Positions 23,329-31,298 of a stretch of 36,315 nucleotides of DNA are shown here, in pieces. The notes under the pieces were generated by a model. It made no database searches, had not been told where the DNA came from, and saw only the letters and a program-made list of their open reading frames with translations. The first letter of the stretch is position 1; each line of letters starts with the position of its first letter. A program made the position numbers and the translations under genes. The DNA lies in contig NZ_JAHTIK010000001.1 of the NCBI RefSeq assembly GCF_025655475.1, positions 1,014,630-1,050,944 on the forward strand. The letters are read 5' to 3'. This DNA is from Kitasatospora sp. DSM 101779 (GTDB taxonomy: Bacteria; Actinomycetota; Actinomycetes; Streptomycetales; Streptomycetaceae).

Positions 23329-24636
23329 CTACAGGCGGCCTTCGGTGACCGGATTCCGCCGCTCAGGTCCTGTGGCGGCGAGCCGCTCCAGCGACTCCCG
23401 CCAGTCGGGGCGCAGCACGAGCGGGTCGGCGTCCCGGGTGGCCACGGCCCAGACCCTCCGGTCGAGGAGGCCCGCCACCTCGCCCGGCTCCAGCGGGCGG
23501 GCGACCGGGCCCCGCGGCGCCGGGTGCGCTTCGGCCGTCCCCCGTTCGAGTGCGGCCGCCATGTCCAGCCGGAGCCGGTCGACCTCCCCCTCGGCGTTCC
23601 GGTCGCGCACGGCCTCGCCGCACACCAGCAGTCGGGCCTCCACCGCGTCGCCGGCGTGGCCCGCCACGGCGCGCCACGGTTCGTCGAGGCGCAGCACCAC
23701 GGCCCGGGCGGGGTACGCCTCGCCGGTGGTCCGGCGGGTGACGGTGCGTACGGTGTCGGCGACCTGCTGGGCGAAGTCGCGCTCGTCGGTGTCCGCGGGC
23801 AGCAGCGCGGTCAGCAGGAACCCGCCGACATCGGTGAGGTCCCGCTGCCGGTGCCGCAGGTCGGGGTCCGGGCAGGCCTCGTCGTAGCAGTGGCATCCGG
23901 GGCAGTGCGGGCACGCCCACGCCGCGGGGCACCCGCACTGCAGGCAGAGGAGCCGGTCCCGGTCCTCGGCGGCCGCTCCGCCGGCCCGGAAGTGGGCCGC
24001 GTCGGGTCGGTAGGGCGCCTGCCGGTCCTGCGACTCGGGCCAGTGCGGTGCCGGCCACGTCGGCGGAGCGGCCTCGAGCGCGGCCAGCAGGTCCCCGTCG
24101 GCCGGGGCGGAGCGGGCGGTGAACTCCACCCGTGCCGTCCGCCCCGCGCCCCTGCCCCGCCGCACGTCGGCGGCGGACGAGCCGATCGGCAGCACGGCGG
24201 AGAACCGGCCGAGCGGCACCGGATCCGCGGCAGGGTCGAGGGCGTCCCGCACGTCCTCCAGCACTGCCTGCCACTCTCCGGTGCGCGCCCACGGGCGCCG
24301 GGCCACGACGGTGACGACCGCGAACGGCGGCTCCTCGGGCTCACCGTCCGGCAGCAGTTCGACCTCCGCGGCCGCCGGGTACACCTCTCCGCTGCTCATC
24401 CGGACCAGGGAGGTCAGTGCCGCGGCGGCAGCCTCCGCCCACGCCTGCCGCCCGGCCCGGTCCGGGCCCACCGCCATGGCGTTGCCGATCAGCAGCGTCG
24501 TCAGCCCCTCCGTCGTCGGCCCTTCGACCGCACGGTCCCGGGCAGCGCGCAGCAGCGCGGTGTACGGGATGGTGGTGCCGGCCCGTCGCGCCGCGCGGGC
24601 GGCCCGGGCGGCGGTCGGTCGGTTCTTCTTCGTCAC
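23329..24636 (-). CDS. Hypothetical protein with eight-cysteine zinc-ribbon-like cluster
   Basis: A 435-residue protein. GTG at 24636 is preferred because the resulting basic start (TKKNRPTAARAARAARRAG) matches starts common in streptomycete proteins; a longer frame reaches 24744. Two alpha/beta halves look similar to one another (GEVYPAAAEVELLPDGE and GEAYPARAVVLRLDEPW), suggesting an internal duplication. Between them lies a cluster at 231-255 with pattern C-x2-C-x-C-x5-C-x2-C-x2-C-x-C-x4-C, plus nearby His. This could bind two or more zinc ions or an Fe-S cluster. No family is recognised. It is the only gene in its transcription unit, with a palindrome-rich promoter upstream. Confidence 0.7.
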   Translation of the reverse strand: MTKKNRPTAARAARAARRAGTTIPYTALLRAARDRAVEGPTTEGLTTLLIGNAMAVGPDRAGRQAWAEAAAAALTSLVRMSSGEVYPAAAEVELLPDGEPEEPPFAVVTVVARRPWARTGEWQAVLEDVRDALDPAADPVPLGRFSAVLPIGSSAADVRRGRGAGRTARVEFTARSAPADGDLLAALEAAPPTWPAPHWPESQDRQAPYRPDAAHFRAGGAAAEDRDRLLCLQCGCPAAWACPHCPGCHCYDEACPDPDLRHRQRDLTDVGGFLLTALLPADTDERDFAQQVADTVRTVTRRTTGEAYPARAVVLRLDEPWRAVAGHAGDAVEARLLVCGEAVRDRNAEGEVDRLRLDMAAALERGTAEAHPAPRGPVARPLEPGEVAGLLDRRVWAVATRDADPLVLRPDWRESLERLAATGPERRNPVTEGRL

Positions 24637-24801
24637 GGTGCGGTCGCATCCCGGCGGGCCTGCCCACGCGCTCCCCGCCCGGTACGTCGGCACGGTGATC
24701 GACACGGGCGCCCGAGGGCCCCTTGGTCGGCGGCGCCCCGGCATCCCGGCGTGGGCGGGGAGGGGCAGCGACGATCGGCGGTGCGTGTCCAGCCGGGCAG
24801 C

Positions 24802-24834
24802 AGCCTAGCGTCCCTCGACCGGTCGGTCGACCGG
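24802..24834 (-). promoter_or_regulatory. Promoter overlapped by palindromes, upstream of the cysteine-cluster gene
   Basis: On the minus strand TCGACC (24830-24825) and TAGGCT (24807-24802) are 17 bp apart, a fair -35/-10 pair. Two 10-bp perfect palindromes, CGACCGGTCG (24816-24825) and CGGTCGACCG (24824-24833), and an 8-bp direct repeat TCGACCGG (24815-24822, 24827-24834) overlap the -35 and spacer. This layout fits a dimeric repressor operator. The 24637-24943 interval holds nothing else recognisable. Confidence 0.5.
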
Positions 24835-24943
24835 GATTTCGCCCGTCGGACGAGCACCGGCCGTGCCGGGCCCGGGCCTTCGGCCGCAGCTACTGCCGCT
24901 GCCGCAGCCGCTGCTGCTGCCGCACGGTTGCCGCCCGGCCGGT

Positions 24944-27900
24944 TCAGCGGGGCGCTTCCCCTCGGCCGCCGACCGCGAACCGCAGGGTGACCAACTCGAA
25001 GGGCCGCAGCCGCAGTTCTGTCCCGCCCTCCCCCGTCGGGCGTTCCAGGAGGTCGCAGCGGTCCACCCGGGCGTACGCGAAAGCCGGTGCGAGGCGGACG
25101 CGGGCCCGGCCGCCGCCGGACTCGTACAGCCGGACGACGATGTCTCCGCTGCGGTCGTCGGCGAGCTTCACGGCGCTGACGACCACGGCGTCGTGGTCGA
25201 GCGTGATCAGCGGGGCGACCTCAGCGGATCCGGGGACCCGGCGTTCCGGCAGGCCGATCCGGTAGCCCTCGCGGACGGCTTCGCCGATGCCCGCACCGGG
25301 GACGAGCGCGTGCCGGAAGCGGTGCAGTCCCTGGTCGGTGTGCGGGTCGGGGAAGCGCGGCGCACGCAGCAGGGAGACCCGGACGGTGGTCGTGGTGCCG
25401 CCGTCCGCCGGCCGTACCGTGCGGGTCACGTCGTGGCCGTAGGTCGACGCGGTGACCAGGGCGACGCCCCAGCCGGGCTCCTCCAGGTGGACGAAGCGGT
25501 GGTTGCAGGCCTCGAACTTGGCCGCCTCCCAGCTGGTGTTGGTGTGGGTCGGCCGGTACAGGTGGCCGAACTGGGTCTCGGCGGCGTACCGGTCGGCGCG
25601 CACGTCGAGCGGGAAGGCGGCCTTGAGGAACTTCTCGGTCTCGTGCCAGTCGATCTCGGTGTCGAGGTCGAGCCGCCCGGACCCGGAGGTGAGGGTGACG
25701 GTCTGGACGGCCCGGGAGGACCCGAAGGTGCGGGTCGCCCGGACGGCGACGGCGTCGGGCCCGGAGTCGGTGACCTCCAGCGAGTCCACGGCGGTCAGGT
25801 CGGTGACGGTGTTGCGGTAGAACGAGTCGACGTCCCAGGCGTCCCACATGGTGGGGAAGTCCGGGTGGATCTGCAGCAGGTTGGCGGTCGCACCGGGGGC
25901 GAGGGCCTCCCGGTCGGAGGCGAGGTCCCGCACCGACACCACCAGCCCTCGCGCGTCGACAACGGCCTGCAGCAGGCCGTTGTCCAGCAGGTACCCGCCG
26001 TCCGGCCGGGCTGCGACCGTGCAGCCGCCCCCGGCGGGGGCCGCGGGCCGGGCGCCGCCGGCCGGTACTCCCCCGCGGTCGTGCGGGGCGGCGTTGAAGA
26101 CGACGGTGCCGTCCCCCTCACCGGCCAGCGCCCGCTGCGCCCGGTCGATGATCGCGGCGAGTTCCTCCGTCACAGCGGTGTACGTCCGCTCGGCCTCCCG
26201 GTGCACCCAGGCGATCGAGGAGCCCGGCAGGATGTCGTGGAACTGGTGCAGCAGCACGGTCTTCCAGATCCGGTCCAGTTCCTCGTACGGGTAGGGGAGC
26301 CGGGCCCTGACCGCCGCGGTGGCGGACCACAGTTCGGCCTCGCGCAGCAGGTTCTCGCACGCCCGGTTGCCCTGCTTGGTCCTGGCCTGGCTGGTGAGGG
26401 TGGCCCGGTGCAGTTCGAGGTACAGCTCGCCGGTCCACACGGGCGGGTCGGAGTACTCGCGCTCGGCCTTCGCGAAGAACTCGGCGGGCCGCTCCCAGCG
26501 CACCCGGGCCGACCCCTCCAGGTCGCGCAGGCGGGCGGCCTTGGCGACCATCTCGCGGGTGGTTCCGCCGCCGCCGTCGCCCCAGCCGGTCGGGGCGATC
26601 GAGTGCCGGGCGCGCCCCTTGTCCTTGAAGTTCCGGGCGGCGTGGGCGATCTCCTTGCCCTGCATGGAGCAGTTGTAGGTGTCGACGGGCGGGAAGTGGG
26701 TGAAGATCCGGGTGCCGTCGATGCCCTCCCAGAGGAAGGTGTGGTGCGGGAAGGTGTTGACCTGACTCCACGAGATCTTCTGGGTCAGCAGCCACGTGGA
26801 CCCGGCCGCCTTGATGATCTGCGGCAGCCCGCCGGCGAAGCCGAAGGTGTCGGGCAGCCAGACCTCCTCGTTCTCGACGCCGAACTCCTCCAGGAAGAAG
26901 CGCTTCCCGTGGACGAACTGACGGGCCATCGCCTCGGAGCCGGGCATGTTGGTGTCGGACTCCACCCACATGCCGCCGGCCGGGACGAACCGCCCCTCCG
27001 CGACCGCCTTCTTGACCCGGGCGTAGACCTCGGGCCGGTGCTCCTTGATCCAGGCGTACTGCTGGGCCTGCGACATGGCGTAGACGAAGTCGGGTTGGTC
27101 CTCCAGCAGCGCGGTCATGTTGGCGGCGGTCCGGGCGACCTTGCGGACGGTCTCGCGCAGCGGCCACAGCCAGGCGGAGTCGATGTGGGCGTGGCCGACG
27201 GCGCTGATCAGGTGCGCGGACGGCTCGGCGGGTGAGGCGAGCACCGCCTCCAGCTCGCGCCGGGCGGCGGCCGCGGTGCCGTTGACGTCCTGCAGGTCGA
27301 CCACGTCGAGCGCCCGTTCGACCGCGCGGAGGATCTCCCAGCGGCGGGCGCCCTCGACCGGGAGTTCGGCCATCAGTTCGCCGAGCACCTCCAGGTCGAC
27401 GACCAGCTGCCACACCGTCTCGTCGAAGACCGCGAGGTCGATCCGCTCCAGCCGGTACTGCGGGCGGTCACCGGCGGTCTCCCTGTCGCCCAGCTCGGTG
27501 GGCAGGAACGGGTGGTAGTCCAGGATCACGGGGTTGGAGGCGGCCTCGACGTGCAGCAGCACCTCCTCCCCGCCCGCGGCGGGCGCGGCGATCCGCACCC
27601 ACTGGTTGCGCGGGTTGAGGCCCTTCACCGGGGTGCCGTCGGGCCGGTAGACCAGGCCCTCGCACTGGAAGCCCGGCATGTTGGCGTCGAACCCGAGGTC
27701 GATCAGCGCCTCGACCGTCCGGCCCGCCCAGGCCTGGGGGACGGTGCCGGCGACGGTCAGCCAACTCGTCCCCCAGGGCGCCCCCCACTGCTCACCGGCC
27801 GCGATCGGGGTGCGCGGCGCGGTCAGGCCCTCCGCGACGGGGACGGGCTCGTCGGGAGCCGTCCAGATCGACACCTCCAGCGGGACCGACTCGGGGTACA

Positions 27901-27970
27901 CGGCGGGCCGGATGCGCTCCTCCAGGACGCGCTTGAGCCGGGACTCGACGAGGCTGCGGTCATCGTGCAT
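24944..27970 (-). CDS. GH38 alpha-mannosidase, cytoplasmic
   Basis: A 1008-residue glycoside hydrolase family 38 enzyme starting at ATG with GGGAG upstream. Around residue 259 GHAHIDSAWLWP carries the zinc-binding H-x-D pair (His262, Asp264). VWLPDTFGFAGGLPQ holds the expected nucleophile (Asp374). HTFLWEGIDGTRIFTHFPP and LLHQFHDILPGSSI are further family signatures. The C-terminal beta-sandwich domains follow (about 640-1008). It removes alpha-linked mannose from oligosaccharides. There is no signal peptide, so it acts on imported sugars. It lies 217 bp after the importer/GH5 operon in the same direction, separated by a long inverted repeat, so expression may be by read-through or from its own promoter. 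Confidence 0.95.
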   Translation of the reverse strand: MHDDRSLVESRLKRVLEERIRPAVYPESVPLEVSIWTAPDEPVPVAEGLTAPRTPIAAGEQWGAPWGTSWLTVAGTVPQAWAGRTVEALIDLGFDANMPGFQCEGLVYRPDGTPVKGLNPRNQWVRIAAPAAGGEEVLLHVEAASNPVILDYHPFLPTELGDRETAGDRPQYRLERIDLAVFDETVWQLVVDLEVLGELMAELPVEGARRWEILRAVERALDVVDLQDVNGTAAAARRELEAVLASPAEPSAHLISAVGHAHIDSAWLWPLRETVRKVARTAANMTALLEDQPDFVYAMSQAQQYAWIKEHRPEVYARVKKAVAEGRFVPAGGMWVESDTNMPGSEAMARQFVHGKRFFLEEFGVENEEVWLPDTFGFAGGLPQIIKAAGSTWLLTQKISWSQVNTFPHHTFLWEGIDGTRIFTHFPPVDTYNCSMQGKEIAHAARNFKDKGRARHSIAPTGWGDGGGGTTREMVAKAARLRDLEGSARVRWERPAEFFAKAEREYSDPPVWTGELYLELHRATLTSQARTKQGNRACENLLREAELWSATAAVRARLPYPYEELDRIWKTVLLHQFHDILPGSSIAWVHREAERTYTAVTEELAAIIDRAQRALAGEGDGTVVFNAAPHDRGGVPAGGARPAAPAGGGCTVAARPDGGYLLDNGLLQAVVDARGLVVSVRDLASDREALAPGATANLLQIHPDFPTMWDAWDVDSFYRNTVTDLTAVDSLEVTDSGPDAVAVRATRTFGSSRAVQTVTLTSGSGRLDLDTEIDWHETEKFLKAAFPLDVRADRYAAETQFGHLYRPTHTNTSWEAAKFEACNHRFVHLEEPGWGVALVTASTYGHDVTRTVRPADGGTTTTVRVSLLRAPRFPDPHTDQGLHRFRHALVPGAGIGEAVREGYRIGLPERRVPGSAEVAPLITLDHDAVVVSAVKLADDRSGDIVVRLYESGGGRARVRLAPAFAYARVDRCDLLERPTGEGGTELRLRPFELVTLRFAVGGRGEAPR

Positions 27971-28046
27971 GCGGGCTGCTCCCAGAAGTGGCGGACGGGT
28001 TCGAGCGGGCCTGGAGCCTGTCGTCAAAGGCACACGGGAGATCGGT

Positions 28047-28156
28047 CAGGGGCGCGGGGAACTGCGCAGTCCGGGGGTGGTGCCGCCGACGAATCCGGCT
28101 CATCCCTGGTCCGCACAGTGGTCCGCATCCGAATCGCGCAGTTCCCCGCGCCCCTG
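28047..28156. repeat. 21-bp inverted repeat typical of streptomycete intergenic hairpins
   Basis: The arms at 28047-28067 and 28136-28156 are perfect reverse complements of the GGGGCGCGGGGAACTGCGC type, separated by 68 bp. Sequences of this type recur in intergenic regions of many Streptomyces genomes (established knowledge, from memory) and often act as terminators or RNA processing sites. Here it divides the GH5 stop from the alpha-mannosidase start. Confidence 0.9.
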
Positions 28157-28187
28157 TGAGGCAACCGTACGCCGTTGCAGACACGCC

Positions 28188-29441
28188 TTAGCGGAGCTGG
28201 TCAATGGTGACGAGTTCGGTGATGCCCCGGGCGGACAGGTGGTCCGCGTCCGCGGCGCGTCCTGCGAGGACGGCGGCCGGCCGGGCACCGGTGGCCGCCA
28301 GCCGCGCGAACGCCTCGAAGTACGTCCCGCCGGGCGCGCAGATCGACCGTGCGGGGGCGTCGTCCGGCAGGTCCAGGACGAGTCCGGTGGTGCGCACCGG
28401 CGGCGGGGTCCACTCGGCGCGGACCTCCGCCGCCAGCGCGGCGACCGCCGCGCCCGCCGGCTTGGTCTCCCGGGCGTTGGTCAGCAGGCCGAGGCCGTAC
28501 TCGAGTTCGGGGAAGTCGGCGAGGGCTCGGTCGACGTCGTGCGAGCACCACCAGGTGATGCCCCACAGGTCCGGGCAGTCCAGGGCGTTGGCGACGGTCG
28601 TCCGCGCGAACGCCGCGGCCCGCCCGGCCGGGATGTGCGGGGCGGGTGCGCCGACCTCCTGGAGCCAGACCGGGCGGTGGGGGTCGTCCGCCCAGGCCTT
28701 GGACAGTTCGATCAGGTAGGCGGCGTGCTGCCCGGTGGCGGCGGCCTCGGGGCCGTGCCGCTGGGCGGTGCCGTTGAAGACCCAGGAGTGGACGGCGGTG
28801 GCCGTGCCGATCCGGGCGGCGTGCGCGGGGGTGAACGGGTGGCCGTCCTGGTACCAGGCGGCGTCGTACGCGGCGTGCAGGTGGAGGCGGCCGGGTGCCC
28901 CCTCCTCGCAGGCGGTGAGCACCCGGTGCAGCCAGGCCTCGGCCTGCGCCGGGGTGATCCGGTCGGGGTCGGGGTGCGGGTGGCCGGAGAACTGGTCGAT
29001 CTCGTTGCCGACGGTCATACCGATGAAGTTGGGCCGGTCGGCGAGGGCGGCGGCGAGCGTGCGCAGGTAGGCGCGCTGGCCGTCGATCACCTCGGGGTCG
29101 GTGAACAGGTTGCGGCGGTGCCAGGTGGTCGTCCAGGCGGGCAGGAAGTCGAAGCTGGACAGGTGGCCCTGGAGTCCGTCGACGGCCACGTCGAGGCCGC
29201 GTTCGGCGGCGGCGTCGGCGAGGGCGACCAGTTGCTCGACGGCCCGGGGGCGGATCAGCGTGCGGTTCGGCTGGAAGAGCGGCCACAGCGGGAAGACCCG
29301 GAGGTGGTCCAGGCCGAGTGCGGCGACCGAGTCCAGGTCGGCGCGCACCTCGTCGGGGTCGAAGTCAAGCCAGTGGTGGAACCAGCCCCGGCTGGGTGTG
29401 TAGTTCACGCCGAAGCGCGGGGGCCGGGCGGTGTCGGTCAT
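28188..29441 (-). CDS. GH5-like clan GH-A glycosidase, possible beta-mannosidase
   Basis: A 417-residue (beta/alpha)8 glycosidase. The catalytic pair is visible: VGNEIDQF (Glu147 as acid/base) and VWLQEVGAP (Glu262 as nucleophile). FGVNYTPSRGW at the N-terminus and WGITWWCSHDV after the nucleophile fit GH5 (clan GH-A). No signal peptide is present, so it is cytoplasmic. Because it sits in an importer operon beside an alpha-mannosidase and a GH85 enzyme, a beta-mannosidase of the GH5_18 type acting on Man-beta-1,4-GlcNAc is likely (inference). The start at 29441 is chosen by homology of the N-terminus; ATG at 29474 overlaps the permease stop (ATGA) and would add 11 residues. Confidence 0.8.
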   Translation of the reverse strand: MTDTARPPRFGVNYTPSRGWFHHWLDFDPDEVRADLDSVAALGLDHLRVFPLWPLFQPNRTLIRPRAVEQLVALADAAAERGLDVAVDGLQGHLSSFDFLPAWTTTWHRRNLFTDPEVIDGQRAYLRTLAAALADRPNFIGMTVGNEIDQFSGHPHPDPDRITPAQAEAWLHRVLTACEEGAPGRLHLHAAYDAAWYQDGHPFTPAHAARIGTATAVHSWVFNGTAQRHGPEAAATGQHAAYLIELSKAWADDPHRPVWLQEVGAPAPHIPAGRAAAFARTTVANALDCPDLWGITWWCSHDVDRALADFPELEYGLGLLTNARETKPAGAAVAALAAEVRAEWTPPPVRTTGLVLDLPDDAPARSICAPGGTYFEAFARLAATGARPAAVLAGRAADADHLSARGITELVTIDQLR

Positions 29442-29470
29442 GCGGCGGCGGGTTCCTTCGTGAGTCGCGG

Positions 29471-30313
29471 TCATCCCTTCACGGCCCCTTCCTCGACGCC
29501 CCGGAAGAAGAACCGCTGCAGCGAGGCGAAGACGACGACGATCGGCAGGAAGGCGATCATGGTCCCGGCGGCGATCAGCCGGGGGTTGGCGCTGAAGGTG
29601 CCGTTCAGGTACTGCAGGCCGACGGTGAGCGTGTACTTGCCCGGGTCGTTGAGGACGATCAGCGGCCAAAGGAAGTCGTCCCAGGCGCCGATGAAGGTGA
29701 AGATGACGACCACGCTGAGCATGCCGCGCACGTTCGGCAGACCGACGTGGACCAGTCGCTGCCACACGTTGGCGCCGTCGACCAGGGCGGCGGCGTCCAG
29801 GTCGGGCGGGACGGCCTGGAAGGCGGTGCGCATCAGCAACACGTTCAGCATCGCGATCGCGCCGGGCAGGGCCACCCCGGCCAGGGTGTCGGTCAGACCG
29901 AGGCTGCGCACCGTGACGTACTGGGAGACGATGGTGACCTCGCCCGGCAGGACCAGGGTGGCCAGGAACAGGCCGAGGACGAGGCGCGCGCCGCAAAAGC
30001 GCAGCCGGGCCAGCGCGAAGCCGGCCAGGGTCGCTCCGGCCGCGTTGCCGATCACCGCGATCGACGCCACCACCAGGGAGTTGGCGGCGTACGTCCAGAC
30101 CGGGACGGTGTCGGCGACCTTGGCGTAGTTGGCGAGGGTCGGCTCGTGCGGCAGGAAGCCGGGGGTGCGGGACCAGACGTCCTCGCCGGGCCCCTTGAGC
30201 GAGGTGGACAGCTGCCACAGGAACGGGCCGACGGTGAGCAGCAGGACCAGGGCCAGCAGCAGGTAGCGGGCGGCCTTCCCGGCCGGCGACGGGGTGTTGA
30301 ATCCTCGGGCCAT
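29471..30313 (-). CDS. CUT1 carbohydrate ABC importer permease (MalG-like)
   Basis: A 280-residue membrane protein with six helices and the cytoplasmic EAA loop DAAALVDGANVWQRLVHVGLP, which docks with the ATPase. A periplasmic-facing TSLKGPGEDVW segment follows helix 1, as in MalG-type subunits. It starts 3 bp after the upstream permease stop, so the two are translationally linked. It forms the channel with the other permease for oligosaccharide uptake. No ATPase gene is nearby; streptomycete CUT1 importers usually share the MsiK ATPase encoded elsewhere. Confidence 0.95.
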   Translation of the reverse strand: MARGFNTPSPAGKAARYLLLALVLLLTVGPFLWQLSTSLKGPGEDVWSRTPGFLPHEPTLANYAKVADTVPVWTYAANSLVVASIAVIGNAAGATLAGFALARLRFCGARLVLGLFLATLVLPGEVTIVSQYVTVRSLGLTDTLAGVALPGAIAMLNVLLMRTAFQAVPPDLDAAALVDGANVWQRLVHVGLPNVRGMLSVVVIFTFIGAWDDFLWPLIVLNDPGKYTLTVGLQYLNGTFSANPRLIAAGTMIAFLPIVVVFASLQRFFFRGVEEGAVKG

Positions 30314-30316
30314 CGG

Positions 30317-31189
30317 TCAGGCCGCCTTCCTGCCGAGCCGGGCGAGCAGCAGCATCGGGCCGACGGTGATCGCGAACAGCAGCAGGCTGAGCGCCGAGGC
30401 GTAGCCGATGTGCCCGGTGAAGCCGCGGCTGTACAGCTGGATGAGCATCACCACCGACATGTCGCGTCCGCCGGGGCCGCCGGTGCCGTGCGAGAGCACG
30501 TACAGCTCGGAGAAGACCCGCAGGGCGGAGACCGAGATGAGCACGGAGACCAGCATCATGGTGGGGCGCACCCCGGGGAGGGTCACGTGCCACAAGCGCC
30601 GGACGGCGGAGGCGCCGTCGACGGCGGCGGCCTCGTGGAGTTCGCGGCCGACGTTCCCGAGCGCCGACAGGTAGATCACCATGTAGTAGCCGAGGCCCTT
30701 CCACACCGTCAGGCCGATCGCGCTGAACAGCAGCAGCCAGCGGTCGGTGAGGAAGGAGACCGGCCGGGCGGCCAGGCCGAGTTGGCCGAGCAGGCCGTTG
30801 AGCAGGCCGCGGTCGTCCAGCACCCAGCCCCAGATCAGGGCGACCACCACGGCGGAGGCGATGACCGGGGTGTAGAAGGCGGTGCGGAAGAAGGTGATGC
30901 CGGGGAGCCTGCGCTCCACCAGCAGGGCGAGCAGCAGCGGCAGCAGGGTGAGCAGCGGGAGGCAGATCAGCAGGTAGACGATGCTGTTGACCAGCGCGTC
31001 GGCCAACTGCTCGTCTTCCACGGCGCGTTGGTAGTTGGCGAGGCCGGTGAAGCGGCCGCCGCCGAGCGGGCGGGCATTGGTGAAGGAGAGGATCACCGTG
31101 TTGACGGCCGGCCACAGGTTGAAGACGGCGAGCCAGAGCACGGCCGGGCCGGCCAGCAGCCAGGGGGTGAACCAGCGCCGGTGGGTCAT
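30317..31189 (-). CDS. CUT1 carbohydrate ABC importer permease (MalF-like)
   Basis: A 290-residue protein with an N-terminal helix (PWLLAGPAVLWLAVFNLWP), the FTGLANYQRAVED segment typical of MalF-type subunits, five more helices and the EAA loop EAAAVDGASAVRRLWHVTLPG. It partners the MalG-like protein encoded directly downstream. It begins 109 bp after the binding-protein stop; a strong stem-loop lies in that gap and may lower permease expression relative to the binding protein. Confidence 0.95.
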   Translation of the reverse strand: MTHRRWFTPWLLAGPAVLWLAVFNLWPAVNTVILSFTNARPLGGGRFTGLANYQRAVEDEQLADALVNSIVYLLICLPLLTLLPLLLALLVERRLPGITFFRTAFYTPVIASAVVVALIWGWVLDDRGLLNGLLGQLGLAARPVSFLTDRWLLLFSAIGLTVWKGLGYYMVIYLSALGNVGRELHEAAAVDGASAVRRLWHVTLPGVRPTMMLVSVLISVSALRVFSELYVLSHGTGGPGGRDMSVVMLIQLYSRGFTGHIGYASALSLLLFAITVGPMLLLARLGRKAA

Positions 31190-31260
31190 CGGGTGCCTTC
31201 CTCGAAAGGGACGGGCGGAGCCGGGCGGTCCCTGCGGGCGGAACGAGGCGGTCCAGGCTT

Positions 31261-31286
31261 GCGGCGGCCGGGGGGGCGGCCGCCGC
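31261..31286 (-). terminator. Intercistronic stem-loop between binding protein and permeases
   Basis: GCGGCGGCCG (31261-31270) and CGGCCGCCGC (31277-31286) form a 10-bp GC-only stem with a six-G loop, starting 12 bp after the binding-protein stop. Such stems after sugar-binding protein genes are known to stabilise the upstream message and reduce read-through, giving excess binding protein. Confidence 0.7.
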
Positions 31287-31298
31287 CCGCGGGCGCGG

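Noticed and set aside
24885..24930. CTGCCG/CTGCTG-rich stretch considered as a microsatellite
   Set aside because: Units are irregular and the stretch is short; it is ordinary GC-rich simple sequence.
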